Part shown: in pieces, positions 42,962 to 58,392 of the stretch
How positions within the stretch are numbered: position 1 is the first letter of the stretch
Layout of the letters: each line of letters begins with the position of its first letter
DNA from: Wurfbainia villosa
Taxonomy: Eukaryota; Streptophyta; Magnoliopsida; Zingiberales; Zingiberaceae
Length of the DNA: 64,000 nt
NCBI GenBank assembly: GCA_025175895.1
Contig: CM046005.1
Location: 68,906,325-68,970,324, forward strand
Direction of reading: 5' to 3'
The notes under the pieces: model-generated
What the model saw: only the letters and a program-made list of their open reading frames with translations
Databases searched by the model: none
Told to the model about the DNA's origin: nothing
Translations under genes and position numbers: made by a program

Positions 42962-44136
42962 ATGGTAAGGACGTGTCCTCCGTAAGGGGACAACCTTAAG
43001 TGTTGATTCGACTAAGACTTCCAGAGGAAGGTCTAAGTCGAGATCGAATGGTAAAGGACCGTCTTATATATATAATTCTTGTGCTAACTTTGTTTTATAT
43101 TCTTTCTATCATATTGCCGAGCAACTAGTGTAATTCTCGAGCAATCAGTGCAATTTCCGAGCAACTAGTGTAATTCCCAAGAAATCAATGCAATTCCCGA
43201 GCAACCAGTGTAATTCCCGAGCAATCAGTGTAATTCTCGAGCAACCAATGTAATTCCCGAGCAACTTGTGTATTTCCCAAGTAACCAGTATAAATCCTGA
43301 GCAGCTAGTAGAATTCTTGTGCAATCAGTCGCGATGGAGAAACAGTCGCTCCCGAGCAGCTAGTAGAATTCCCAAGCGACTAGTGGAATTCCCGAGCAGT
43401 CAGTCGCGATGGAGAAACAGTCGCTCCCGAGGAGCTAGTAGAATTCTCAAGCGATTAGTATGAATTTTAAGCAGGCAGTTCAAATATTGACTGGGAAAGA
43501 TTTGTGACTCGGTATCAGTCGACTGATGTTGGACTATAGTCGACTGACACCTACGAATCAGCCAAAACACCAAGTCACGATTTGGATCAATCAAAGCTGC
43601 CTTAGGATAAGATCCACAAAAGGAGGAGTGGATGATGATGTTTGACTCAGATCTAAAGCTCAATGAGATAGGGTTTGAAAGGCTATTAAAGGAGAGGTAA
43701 ATCACCCTTCTCAAGTTATCAAAAAGCTCCCAAGTGCTCCATCACACTAAGTTCGTGAAACAACGTGATAATGCCGGAAACACACTCATCTCCTTCATTT
43801 TCTTGTCGATATTCTGTTTAAGTCTTTTGCTTGTTACTTTTTAATTTCTAGGAGGAAAGGTAGGCTTTTTACCTTTCCCTCCACACTATTTGTAATCGCT
43901 TGTCTCTTACCTCCAACGAGGAAGATACTTTTAGTGTTTTGTCCCTTAGGAAGCGATCAAGGATCGCAAGGCCTTGGATTAGCAGCCAGTTTGCTATGAA
44001 TCAAGTAAAAAATCCTTGTCTCTTTTGTTCTCTCTTATTTTCATATTTTCGCTACATTTTACTTTGTTTTTAAAAGAGAAGATAAGTTTTTGAAATACAC
44101 CATTCACCCCCTCTAGCATTTTCTCGATCCTACACA
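42962..44136 (+). repeat. 3' LTR of element I, second part
   Basis: Continues LTR I after F, through TTACCTCCAACGAGGAAG (also in D) to CACCCCCTCTAGC and CGATCCTACACA. It is longer than LTR D because it carries a 20-bp repeat array. A TATTAAAGG motif near 43684 stands where D has TATAAAAAG. The right flank is the leader of B2, so I inserted there. Confidence 0.8.
43118..43480 (+). repeat. 20-bp minisatellite in LTR I
   Basis: About 16 units of CGAGCAACTAGTGTAATTCC with changes, mostly exactly 20 bp. In the second half two units end in CAGTCGCGATGG and are followed by AGAAACAGTCGCTCC, which gives a higher-order repeat of about 75 bp. It is not seen in LTRs D or J. Confidence 0.88.
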
Positions 44137-44912
44137 CGGCTCACGTTTGCTTCGAAAAAATTTGTTTCCTAATGTGACCTTGGTTTTTCCCATTTAGGTT
44201 TAATTTTTGTTATATATGAGACCTAAAATAACCTAAAATCCCTCGTGCAAATATTAGGGATAACACCTTCCATTAATATGGTGGAACTAGAGTCCTTTTT
44301 CGTATTCAGGTTGTTAGGCTCCCTTCAAGCCTGACATGACATCAAGCATGTTCAATTCATATGAGATTCGATATTCACTTTAGATGGTAAGGACTAGAGT
44401 TCAAGTTTCAAGTTTGGATTGTTAGACTCCCTCCAAGCCTAGCTTGAAAATTGGATGTGTTCGAACCGCTTAAATTCGATTTCACAATTGATGGGTCGGC
44501 CTTAACCAAAAGCATTGATTTGTTGGACTCCCTCCAAGGTCAATGTGAATAGAGGTGCAATTAGGTGATATACATAGGATGCATATATGTTAATGAGTTA
44601 ATAAGATAATATATATGTGAACATTCAATTAGTTGATAGCATAAAGTGATAGTTATATATTTGATATATAATGGGTACTGTTGATACATAACATTAGGAT
44701 TAAGAATGACTTGTTGGACTCCCTCCAAGGTTGTTCTTAGTCATAGTGGATATCAACCCACTAAGAGATAACCTACCATCTCTCGAATTCAAAGTCAGGG
44801 CTCTTGAATTTGACAAAATAGTGAGAGTTTCTTGTTAATGTAAATTGTTTGCATTACTATAAATTCATCTCTCTTATAAACCTTTTTGTATGTCATGGTA
44901 CTAATTAGAACA
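44137..44912 (+). other. Copia B2: untranslated leader
   Basis: No coding sequence. It holds four copies of TTGTTGGACTCCCTCCAAGG or close variants (44311, 44420, 44520, 44711), each ahead of different sequence. The 5' LTR of B2 is not present; element I lies to the left. Confidence 0.65.
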
Positions 44913-45660
44913 ACATGTCAACACCTATAATTTTACATTCAATTTTGGATAACAATAAATTAAATGGGCTAAACTCCTTGGATTGACTTCGTATCCTAAG
45001 AATTGCACTCAAGGCTGAGAAGTTAGCATACGTCTATGAAGAGGTTCTTCCCCAACCTCTTAGAGACAATACATCTGGTGACCAAAAGTTGTCTTACCAA
45101 AGGCATGTTGTTGACTCTGACATGGCAAGTTGCATTATTCTAGCCTCAATGTCTCCTGAGTTGCAAAAGTAACATGAGCATATGGATGCTAATACAATTG
45201 TCTTCCATCTTCGTGAGTTGTTCGATGAGAAGTTGAGATATGAAAGGTTCGAGATCATCTAGCTCCTCTTTCGCTCAAAGATGCAATGGGGTTCATCTGC
45301 AATGCAGTATGCACTAAAGATGAGTGCCTATATTGAGTGGTTGGGAGTTTAATTGATAGATATTCACAATTTGTGATGAACTTTTAGATGAACAAGATAG
45401 ATTCCACGATACCAGAACTCATCAATATGCTCAAAATAGTGGAGTCATCTATTGCTAAAAAATAAAAGATAATGATGTTGATTGATTCCTCAAAAAAAGG
45501 TTCTAAGAGGAAGTCAAAATCTGTAGCCAAAGGGAAGGAAAAGGTAAAGAAGAAAGAATCAACTTCCAAGGGCACTTGCCACCATTATAGTAAGGATGGG
45601 CATTGGAAGAGAAACTGTAAGCAGTATCTGAAGTCACTGAAGAAGAAAAAAGGCATATAA
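44913..45660 (+). pseudogene. Copia B2: gag
   Basis: Starts MSTPIILHSILDNNKLNGLN at 44913 and follows the gag pattern of H (ILASMSPELQK, then HEHMDANTIVFHLRELFDEK). Several stops and at least one frame change intervene. A CCHC-type knuckle (CHHYSKDGHWKRNC, with Tyr in place of the second Cys) ends the readable part near 45640. Confidence 0.8.
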
Positions 45661-46803
45661 TGCCCAACTTACTTTAGGTATATACATTATTGAATGTCAT
45701 ACTGTTTCTTCGAACACTTGAGTATTAGATACTAGGTGTGGCTCACATATGTAAGGACATACAAAGGCTAAGGAACAGAAGAAAACTGGTTAAGGGGGAA
45801 GCAGATCTAAGGGTTGGCAATGAAGCAAAGGTTGCTACTGTAGCCAAAGGAACTTATATGTTGCAACTCTCTACAGGACTAGTTTTAGAGTTTGATGATT
45901 GTTTTTATATTCCTATATTAATAAAGATCATTATTTCTATTTCATGATTGAATAAGAAAGGTTATCATTTGACATTTAGTAATAATTATTGTTATATTAC
46001 ATTAAATGGTATTCTTTATGCTATTAGAATGTTGAATAATAGAATCTACACATTAGATACATCCAACAAGATATTCAATATTGAATCGAATAGAAACACA
46101 TTAAGTTAGATAATCAGTTAACCTCGCAATTATGGCATTGTCATCTTGGTCATATAAGCAAAGATCATATGTCCAAACTGCATAAGCTTAGCATTATGGA
46201 GTCTTGTGAATTGGATTCATTAGACACATGCGCTTCATGCTTAAAAGGAAAGAAGATTAAATTACCTTTAAAGCAAAAGGTGAATGAGAAGTTGAGGTAT
46301 TGGGTCTTATACATACCGATGTATGTGGACCAATGTCAACTCATGTCATAAGAGGTTATAGCTACTTTGTTACCTTTATCGTCGATCACTTATGATATGG
46401 GTATTTGTATCTATTGAGATAAATATCTGATGTCTTTGAAAAGTTTAAAGATTTTAGAAATGAAGTAGAAAAATAACTTGGGAAAAATATTAAAGTACTT
46501 CGATTGGATCGAGGTGGTGAATACTTAAGCCAAGAGTTTCAGGATTATCTAAGGGACAATGGTGTTTTGTCCCAAAGGACTCCACCTTACACGCCACAAC
46601 ATAATAGTGTAGTTAAAAGGCGAAATTGAACCTTATTGGACATGGTTAGGTCAATGATGCAACATGCAAGTCTTCCAAAGTCTTTTTGGAGTTACACACT
46701 CAAGACCACTGTTTACTTGTTAAATAGAGACCCAACTAAAGCAGTCTCTACTACTCCATATGAGATATGAAAAAGTAGGAAATCTCATGTATCTTACTTG
46801 AAG
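45661..46803 (+). pseudogene. Copia B2: pol, first part (protease and integrase)
   Basis: Decayed protease region near 45715, pre-integrase (MSKLHKLSIMESCELDSLDT, then CASCLKGKK) and integrase (DRGGEY near 46509; an RRN-type segment near 46620). It is interrupted by L after TGAAG and continues at 58393. Many stops. Confidence 0.82.
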
Positions 46804-49800
46804 TGTCACACCCCGAGAGTATGTCATGCCGAAAAGCAAACGGACGGTATCTCCCCTGTACGTGGCAACATTTCGGGTTAATACAGGGCCCATAGGCCCA
46901 CAACAATAACATAATAAGCAGATATAAATATACCAAACACAGTGGAAATATAAATCACATTACCCACAACAATCATACTGACATACAAACTGAAAACACA
47001 CAGGTGTATACCATCTGACAAGTCCATAGTACTAAACCGTAGATAAAACATTGACACAAAACAAAGTCCACGACATAAAGACAAAGTCCATACATAAACC
47101 AAAGTCCATGACATAAACAAAATCCTCGGGAGACTCGGAAAAATGGAGATGGGATGGATCGCCGGTGTAGCTCCAAGCCGTAACGAAGACTTCTACCTGT
47201 TACCTGGGCGACAGAAAAATCCAGGGTCCGTGGTGGTGAGTAAAACTCAGCATGTAATAGAAAAACATGTATATATCCATATCACATGTAATTCGATAGA
47301 AACATCTATAGGTATATCAGATAACACTAGCATGATAACATATCCATGTATATACCTTCTAACCAAAGGCCAATATAAAATACAGACATACCTGAATATC
47401 TGCTACGCTACACCTATCCAACTTGAGCACATATCCACAATATATACATATACAGGAAGTCTGCTCTAAACCATATAACGACATAAATACAGGTCAAAGA
47501 ATGCAATAGATAATCCAACAACTATACAGGTATCCTACACAACTGTATAAGCGATGCGGGTAGCATGTATGAAGATGATGTACAACCAAATGCAACAAGC
47601 ATAGTACAATCAAATGCAGCATCACAATAAGCATATATATATAGACTGTATCTATATATATATATACTAATCACAATCATCCATATATATATATACATGC
47701 ATATATGTATATATATGGCAATATGCAAAAATGTCATAAGTCGGCAATGCAGCATGCATGGTCATGTCGGCTCACCCTAAAGCTACCATGACCCCAGTGT
47801 GGCCTCAGAGGCTCGAGCATGACAACTGTCCCAACTCAACACCAACCACTACTCTCGAGTAGCCGAGTGGGCAGTATGATCGAGTAGCACATAAGTGTGA
47901 AGAGAAAGCTACACGATGGGGGTCCCTGCTATTGGCCACTCCGACGGTCACTACCCATGAGTAGTCGAGTGCCACACACGCAAGACTACAGCAAGCAAAT
48001 CCCACTACCACCGTCTATAGTGGTAGAGTGCGGCACCACAATGCTCTGCCCTCACACCGGTTACTCCTCCTATGAGTAACCATGGAGGCAGGATGACTGA
48101 TGACCCTCTCAACCACAAGGGATACCACGTCACCAGCATGCATGCAAACAACATGAATGCTCTGTCATAAATAGACATCCATCAGAGACTCTCTATTCTA
48201 CAGAGAGTCATACTAATCAGATCAACGCACTCTCTATCCTGTAGAGAGTCGTACTCAATTGATTATAATGAGCTAGGACTACCGGTCCATAGCGACACAC
48301 TAAGTACAATTCACTTGACCATTTACACAGTATATGGTCGGTAGTAAACATGCAACCTAAGGGTATTAGAATTAACCCTACGTTCAACACATTACCTACC
48401 TACAAATGACCTCTTTGCCCAATTACAATCAGGTGTCATCCGGACTTTACTATTTGCACTTAACTTAAACAAATTCTAAGTTACTTACATCACCTATATA
48501 TATAACTCCTAATCATGATAAAATAAACATGATAGAAGCAATGGAGTTAACAACTAAAGGTAAGGTATCAAGCGCAAGAGTAAATAAGAACAGAGTCAAG
48601 GTAATATGATCATATAAGATGATCATGCATCTAAATCTGCATGCATTTAAAACTACCTGACCAGGGTAGGAATTACCCACCTGTTGTAAATGCTCGTAGT
48701 AATAAAATCCTCACGGCCGCGGACCCGTCTCGTATCCACGTCCTGTACATTTCAAACATTGTGGTTATATTCAAGCATATGACAATAGATATATAATTTA
48801 CTATTCTATCGTTTCTATATTCGCGTCCCTTTATCAAATATGAATTAGAAGCTCAAATAGCCAGACTTGACCTTTTAATTTAACCCACCATTTTCAATTA
48901 GCAAAAGTGCTAACCTACTCATCCAACACCATATCCACTTAACAAAATCAATCTCATGAAGATTTAATCTTTTTATACTTAAATTGATGTAATAAGATCA
49001 CCAATAAATTAAGTATAAATCTAACCCATATTCACACCGATACACATCTCTATTCGTAGCCCAAACAAAGCTACTACTTCACAACCGGTCAAACACCCAA
49101 ACAAAACCTCACAACCGACTAACCTCCACTCACAGCCTACTCCATTCCTCCGATCACTCACGGCTGCACGATAATAGAAATTCAAATAGCAACAATCACC
49201 GATGAATATGTGATAAACCAAGCTTACCCATGGTTGGAACTTTCCCCCAATTGCTCAGTTTGCCCGATCAGTTCCTTGCTGCCCTAGTTTCGGCAGAGAT
49301 CGCGAATCAACTTCCAACCACCTGCTACAACTACAATCACAGCCACAACACGCAAGGAAATTCAATATTCCCACAGCGATTCAACAAATCGGACTATACT
49401 GACAGAACAAATCGGAAGGGAATCGTGCTTACCAACGGTTAGAGTCTTCACCAGAAGAACAATCCCCAAACCGGCAGCCAATCCCCCCTATTCTCTTGTT
49501 CACCGATTCTGCCCAAATCACCATTTAGGTCACATGAGGGAAATCACAAATTGGAGATGTATCCTCGTCCCAAAAGAAAGAAGCTATCGCTCTTACCTAG
49601 TTCCAGCTTCGATCGGCAACAGAGATTAGTAATCGCGAGGGAAGAAACTCGAAGATGGTTGCCCTATTCGCCGGCCAAGATCCCTGGTGCCCTTGCTTCG
49701 GAGAAAACCTCCACTCATAGCCTGGCATAGGACAGCGCCAGCCGGACCTTCCACCGAACACAGGATAATGTCGGTAGCCGGCTGTTCGACGAGGAAGAGC

Positions 49801-50254
49801 TGCAGAGGTCATCGAGGGGCCTGATCAATGGGTTCACTCAGCACAGGGACAAAGAACGGCGGAGCGAAGATTGGAGGCGCAAGAAGAAGGCATATGAGCG
49901 AGGAGGTCTTCATTTCGGAGAGGATCAGAAGATGAAGGGGAAGAGCTGCGATCGAGAAAGAAGAGGTTACTCACGACTGGCTGGGAAGAAACGCTCGAGT
50001 AATGAAGGATTTCGGCGAGATAAAAACTGAATGGCAGCTCGGCATTAAGTGAGAAATGGGTCAGATTTGGGCAGCTTAACGGGTTAGATTTCCGACCCGT
50101 TAAGCCTTTTAACTCTCCCTAAACAAATAGGGTCTTAGAAATCTCCTTTTAAGTCTAGAAAAATTCCTAAAAATTACTGGAAAATTCCATAGAGTATTTT
50201 CCTAATTACCCAACATTTATTTTATTTTGTTTTGTTTTTTTCTGGTATTTTATA
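46804..50254 (-). repeat. 3' LTR of element L (3,451 bp)
   Basis: Plus-strand edges TGTCACACCCCGAGAG and GGTATTTTATA (the last CA changed to TA). It corresponds in full length to LTR K and has two hairpin units at 48186-48250. ORFs within are not genes. Confidence 0.9.
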
Positions 50255-50267
50255 TTCTCCCCCACTT
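50255..50267 (-). other. Polypurine tract of element L
   Basis: The minus strand reads AAGTGGGGGAGAA immediately before the LTR start, as in K. Confidence 0.85.
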
Positions 50268-50420
50268 ATAAAAATTTGGTCCACAAATTTCGTACTTAAA
50301 TGCAAAAATTAGATCAAGCATATTCCGAAATGACCACATACCTCAGGTAAACAGATGAGGGTATCGAGCTCGGATAGTATCTTCCAGCTCCCATGTAGCC
50401 TCCTCATCCGTATGATGTTG

Positions 50421-51626
50421 TCATCCCACCTTTACGAGTCGGATGGTTTTGTTCCATAGCTGTCGCTCCTTGCGACCAAGAATTTGTACTGGAATCGCCT
50501 CATAAGTTGCATTCGCCTGGAGTGGTATCGGAACCTCTTTCAGAATATGGTCAGATCGCGGCACGTATTTCCTTAGCTTAGAAATATGGAATACGTTGTG
50601 AACACCTACAAGTGTCAGAGGTAAAGCCAACCGATAAGCTACACCTCCAATCCGCTCCAATATCTCAAATGGACCAATGTAGCGTGGAGCTAATTTTCCT
50701 TTTAGCCAAAAATGTTTCACCCCTTTTATAGGTGAAACCCGTAGAAATACATGATCCCCTACTGAGAATTCTAAAGGCCTTCGCCTCTTCTGTCTATCCT
50801 GTGCCTCTGATAATCGTCGTCTGATGACTCGTACCAACTCTGCATCATGCTGGATACTCTGAGGCCCCAATAACTGTCATTCCCCAACTTCCTCCCATAA
50901 CACTGGATATCTGTAGGGTCTATCGTATAACGCCTCGAAAGGAGCCATCTGAATAGAAGAGTGGTAGCTGTTGTTATAGGTAAATTCCAGTAAAGGAATG
51001 TGATCCTCCCAACTGCCATCGAAATCCATGACACAAGATCTCAGTAGATCCTCCAGAGTCTGAATTGTATGTTCAAACTGTCCATCTATCTGCGGAAGAA
51101 AGGCAGTACTGAGTCGAAGCTCTGTGCCCATAGCTTGCTGCAGACTCTGCCAGAATTGCGAAGTAAATCGCGGATCTCTATCAAATATGATACTCAAAGG
51201 TACGCTATGCAATCTGATAATCTCCCGGCAGTATAATTCTGCTAGACGATCCAATGAGTCCGTCCCACGAATTAGAAGGAAGTGAGATGATTTGGTCAAC
51301 TAATCTACGATCACCCAAATCGCATCATGTCCTTTACGGGTTCTGGGTAATCCCGTAACGAAGTCCATCGTGATATGCTCCAACTTCCATTCTGGGATCG
51401 AAATTTCCTAAAGTAACCCAGCAGGTTTCTGATGTTCAGCCTTCACTTACTGGCACACTAGACATCGTGCAACAAAGTCCGCAATATCTCGTTTCATACC
51501 GTTCCACCAATATAAGCGCTTCAAATCTCGGTACATCCGAGTACCACCAGGATGTATAGCAAATCTCGAATGATGTGCTTCCTGTAGCAATTCTTCCTTA
51601 ATTGGGTGCGTGTCCAGAACACATAG
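50421..51626 (-). pseudogene. Element L: integrase
   Basis: In the same frame as RT. The zinc-binding part lies at about 51430-51600 (AHHSRFAIHPGGTRMYRDLK; CLVC). The core has Asp in HITMDFVTGLPRTRKGHDA and Asp in FDRDPRFTSQFW near 51190, with the catalytic-Glu region near 51080 degraded to GQFEHTIQ. The C-terminal part shows VGDHVFLRVSPIKGV and GPFEILERIGGVAYRL. The terminal chromodomain-like segment is frameshifted after RLVKVG near 50425. Stops: TAA 51447, TAG 51418, TAG 51300, TGA 50877. Chromodomains in this lineage help direct insertion to heterochromatin, which agrees with its finding a home inside another element. Confidence 0.88.
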
Positions 51627-53300
51627 TCATCCACGGAAATGAAGTACTCCATTCTCGTCACTCGAGAAATCCGTCTGACGTTCTGAGTCTATCGTGCTGC
51701 ACAAGAACTGTAAATCTTGGTCACTGACTTGTGCTAACTTGATCCTCTCAGCAATGGCGGACTGGGCAACAATAGATACCAATACTCCCCGGGATGTTTG
51801 ACTGTGCTTCGACAATCCTAACTCTAAAAACTGTCGAACTAGATCAGTAACTGCTGTCAAATGACTGGCCAGAACTCCACGAGACTTCCTGCTCAGCGCA
51901 TCCGCTACCACATTAGCATTTTCTAGATGATATTGGATGGTGCAGTCGTAATCTTTCAGATATTCCATCCACCGTCTCTGTCTCAGATTCAGCTCTTTCT
52001 GTGTGAACAGATACATCAGACTTTTATGGTCCGTATAGATCTCAAAAGTAATCTCATACAAGTAGTGCCTCCATATCTTCAATGCGAAAATAATGGCAGC
52101 TAACTCTAGATCATGCACTGGGTAATTCCTTTCATGATCTTTTAGTTGACGGGAGACATAAGATAGCACGCGGTTGGACTGCATCAGAACTACCCCCAAC
52201 CCTTGGATAGAAGCATCCATATAGAGAACCATCCCATCAACACCAGAAGGAAGCACTAAGATTGGTGCAGAAACTAGCCGTCGCTTAAGCTCCTGGAAGC
52301 TAGTTTCACAGGCCTCTGACCAGGTGAATTTGACCCCTTTCCGAGTCAGGCGAGTGAGTGGCATGGTGATACTTAAGAATCCCTCCACGAATCTCCGATA
52401 ATACCCGGCCAAACCAAGGAAACTACAGACCTCCTGAACTGATTTTGGCTGCTCCCAACTGATAATTGCCTCGATCTTCTGGGGATCTATAGAAATACCT
52501 CTATTGAACACTACATGTCCAAGGAAACCCACTGAGGATAAACCAAATGCACACTTGCTAAACTTGGAATACAACTGCTCCCGTTGTAATGTCTCCAACA
52601 CTATCCGCAGATGTTGTTCATGCTCCTCCTCGGATTGAGAATAAATCAATATATCATCGATGAACACTATGACGAACTGATCTATATACCTCAAGAATAC
52701 CTGGTTCATTAAGTCCATAAAAGCAGCTGGGGCATTCGTGAGACCGAAAGGCATCACTAGAAACTCGTAATGCCCGTAACGGGTGCAAAAAGCTATTTTC
52801 TGAACATCCTCATCTCTTATCCGAAGCTAATGATATCCTGAGCGCAGATCAATTTTAGAATACACACAGGTATCCTTAAGCTGATCAAACAAATCTGTTA
52901 TCCTCGACAGTGGATATTTGTTCTTAACTGTGACTGCACTCAGTTATCGATAGTCAATATATAACCGCAATGATCCATCCTTCTTTTTGATAAAGAGTAT
53001 CGGAGCTCCCCATGGTGAAACACTGGGGCGGATGAATCCATTATTCAACAACTCCTGCAGTTGAACTTTAAGTTCATTCAGTTCTTTTGACGCCATCTGA
53101 TAATGAGGTTTCGATATAGGTGCGGTTCCTGGAATCACCTCTATCGCAAATTCCACTTGCCTAGGAGGTGGCAAGCCTGGAAGTTCATCTAGAAATACGT
53201 CTGGATACTCTCGGACTACTCGCACATCATAGAGGGGTGGTAGTCCTTTGTTCGCAACTTTGACCAGAGATAGCAAATAACCTTGATAACCGTGGGCCAA
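51627..53300 (-). pseudogene. Element L: reverse transcriptase and RNase H
   Basis: RT begins with the usual lead-in (YPDVFLDELPGLPPPRQVEF) and continues SPWGAPILFIKKKDGSLRLY, MPFGLTNAPAAFMDLMNQVF and the active site FIDDILIYS (near 52650). RNase H has DASIQGLGVVL, HDLELAAIIFALKIWRHYL and YTDHKSLMYLF, then ANVVADALSRK. One frame throughout, broken by TAA 52944, TAG 52827 and TGA 51627. The first two stand where the family has Gln, the last where it has Arg. Confidence 0.92.
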
Positions 53301-53384
53301 TAACTTTTGAGCCTGTAAGGCCGATATAATGGATAGTCCATCGTCTCTAGTGCCAACAAATTCCCAAGCTGGTTGATTCAGTGG

Positions 53385-53729
53385 TCAAAATGTCACCACC
53401 CTTACTCTACAATCCACTGTAGCATAATAAGCGGCTAACCAGTCCATACCGAGAACAATATCAAACTCTATCATTTCCAACACCTGGAGGTCCACTGTAA
53501 GAATATGCCCGTCAAAATCTAATGGGCAACCTTTGATTTCTTGGTGGCTAGTCAGCACCCCTCCTGACGGTAAGGATACTGCTAACCCACAAGAACGAAC
53601 CATTGGGATCCTTTCGACTCTACCCAGAAATATTCTAGATATGAATGAATGAGAACTACCGGTATCAATCAAAGTATCAACGTATATAGAATAAACTGAA
53701 CCATACCCCATATGATCGATCCTCACCAC
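53385..53729 (-). pseudogene. Element L: aspartic protease
   Basis: Retropepsin-type protease that cuts the polyprotein. Active site DTGSSHSFIS near residue 23, and the conserved FDIVLGMDWL near residue 89. The TGA at 53385 follows VVTF, where related elements continue with RP, so it is probably a mutated Arg codon; the frame then continues into RT. Confidence 0.9.
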
Positions 53730-53793
53730 GCGCCTTCATCTTTGGTGATGGAAAAACTCGCCAGCCTCAATATTTGTTTCACGCATCCCCGAT

Positions 53794-55130
53794 TTAAGAA
53801 GTAGTGTGCCTCCACTCGGGCTGAGTCTGACTCTGAGGTACTGAAGACTGAGTCACTAGTGTAGGCATAAGATAACCCTGAGAGCTGGTTGGTAACATCG
53901 GCAGTGCAAATACCCCTGGATAGTAGATTATTGGAGATGTAGGATACTGGATAGCCGTCGGCATCACCAAAGGCACCAGATTCCGATACAATCGCTCGCG
54001 AGGTATTGCCTCGACCATAAGATCGATCTGTGGTGTGTTCTCCTGTGTCGCCGTTGACTTTCTTCCCTTGTTAGAGCTATCAAGAAACTCCAGCTGCGCT
54101 CTCAATGTACACTCTTGACTAGTATGTCCAGGTTGCTTGCAATAGTAGCAAACAAGTTGCTCCAAAGGACACTCTGGAGCTCTATGACTTCCAGATCCGC
54201 ATTTATAACATCCAATTCTTTTCTGACTCTTACGATTCTTCTGAGAACCTCCAGCCTGTTCGGAAGCTGGGCGCTTCACTTTTTGCGCCCTAGACGATCC
54301 CTCTGTAGTACCTCGAGTATTGCCCTTCTTCTCCTTCTTCTTTTGAGTATGATTCCCTGAATTTTGCTTCTGTTGCTTACTCTGGAACATCTGCTTCTCT
54401 ATATCTCTTTCCTTGGAGATCTGTTGGGACGTCATTTCAATACAAATGGATCGGTCCAATGCCTCCCTGTAAGAGGCAATAGAAGATCCTGACATCCTCA
54501 CTCGAATATAAGCTTCTAGGCCCTGTGTGAACTGGTACATCCGATCTGCATCCTGTGCTACCAGATGAGAGCAGAACTCTAATAGTCTGGTAAACTCTGC
54601 GTTATACTCCATGACGGAATGATCGCCTTGCTTCAGACTCAGGAATTCCTGACGACGTGCCATAGCAAACGCGGAAGGAAAGTATTGTCTCCAGAAAGCA
54701 TCTCGAAAAACGGCCCAAGAAATCCCTCGCTCCCCGAGTAGAGTCTTCTGCATTTTCCACCAAGTAACGACCTAGTCTCTAAGGTGATACACAACAAGGC
54801 CCACCTTCTCATCGTCCGTACAGTCCATGTACTCGAATGTGTCCTCCAAATTCTCCATCCATGCACGTGCGATCCATGGATCAGACTCCCCTCGGAATAA
54901 GGTAAATTTATCCTTGGCCGAACGTGCTAATACGAGTATTCATGCTTTATCATTGAGCCAACTGGAATCCATAGGTACCGACCTAGTCGGTGGTAGATCC
55001 AGATTCTGAGGCTCTGCACCACCAATAGGGGATTGCTGAGGCGGTGCTTGAGTAGCTGGCTCAGTAATAACCGTATCTTGTCCCACCCCTCTGGCGGATC
55101 ACCTGGATGGATGGTCTCGACCACGAGTCT
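53794..55130 (-). pseudogene. Element L: gag
   Basis: Gypsy-type capsid: WMENLEDTFEYMDCTDDEKV, then an interrupted HLRD-stop-VVTWW (CAG to TAG near 54773), then FRDAFWRQYFPSAFAMARRQ and EYNAEFTRLLEFCSHLV. Two CCHC knuckles follow: CYKCGSGSHRAPEC and CYYCKQPGHTSQEC. The longest open part is 54753-53794. The true start is uncertain and lies near 55130. Gag and protease are in different frames in this copy, so a small indel separates them. Confidence 0.87.
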
Positions 55131-55345
55131 ACACAGGTGTCATAACTCTAATAGTATACACCTGTTGAACAAGTATAGATAAGTATCTAACTAAAGTATA
55201 AGTTATCAGGAATACTTACTTCGTGCTTCCCAGAGCTTATGCCGCTGTCAATCCCATCTCACAAAACCAAATCCAAAAAATATACCGACTCCCGAGAATC
55301 CAAGACTCAAAAATAAAATCATTGTATGGCATCACAGAACCTTCG

Positions 55346-55357
55346 GCTCTGATACCA
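55346..55357 (-). other. Primer-binding site of element L
   Basis: The minus strand reads TGGTATCAGAGC, a perfect initiator tRNA-Met match, seven bases inside the LTR edge. Confidence 0.92.
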
Positions 55358-55364
55358 ATAAAGT

Positions 55365-58387
<3,023 letters not shown>

Positions 58388-58392
58388 TGAAG

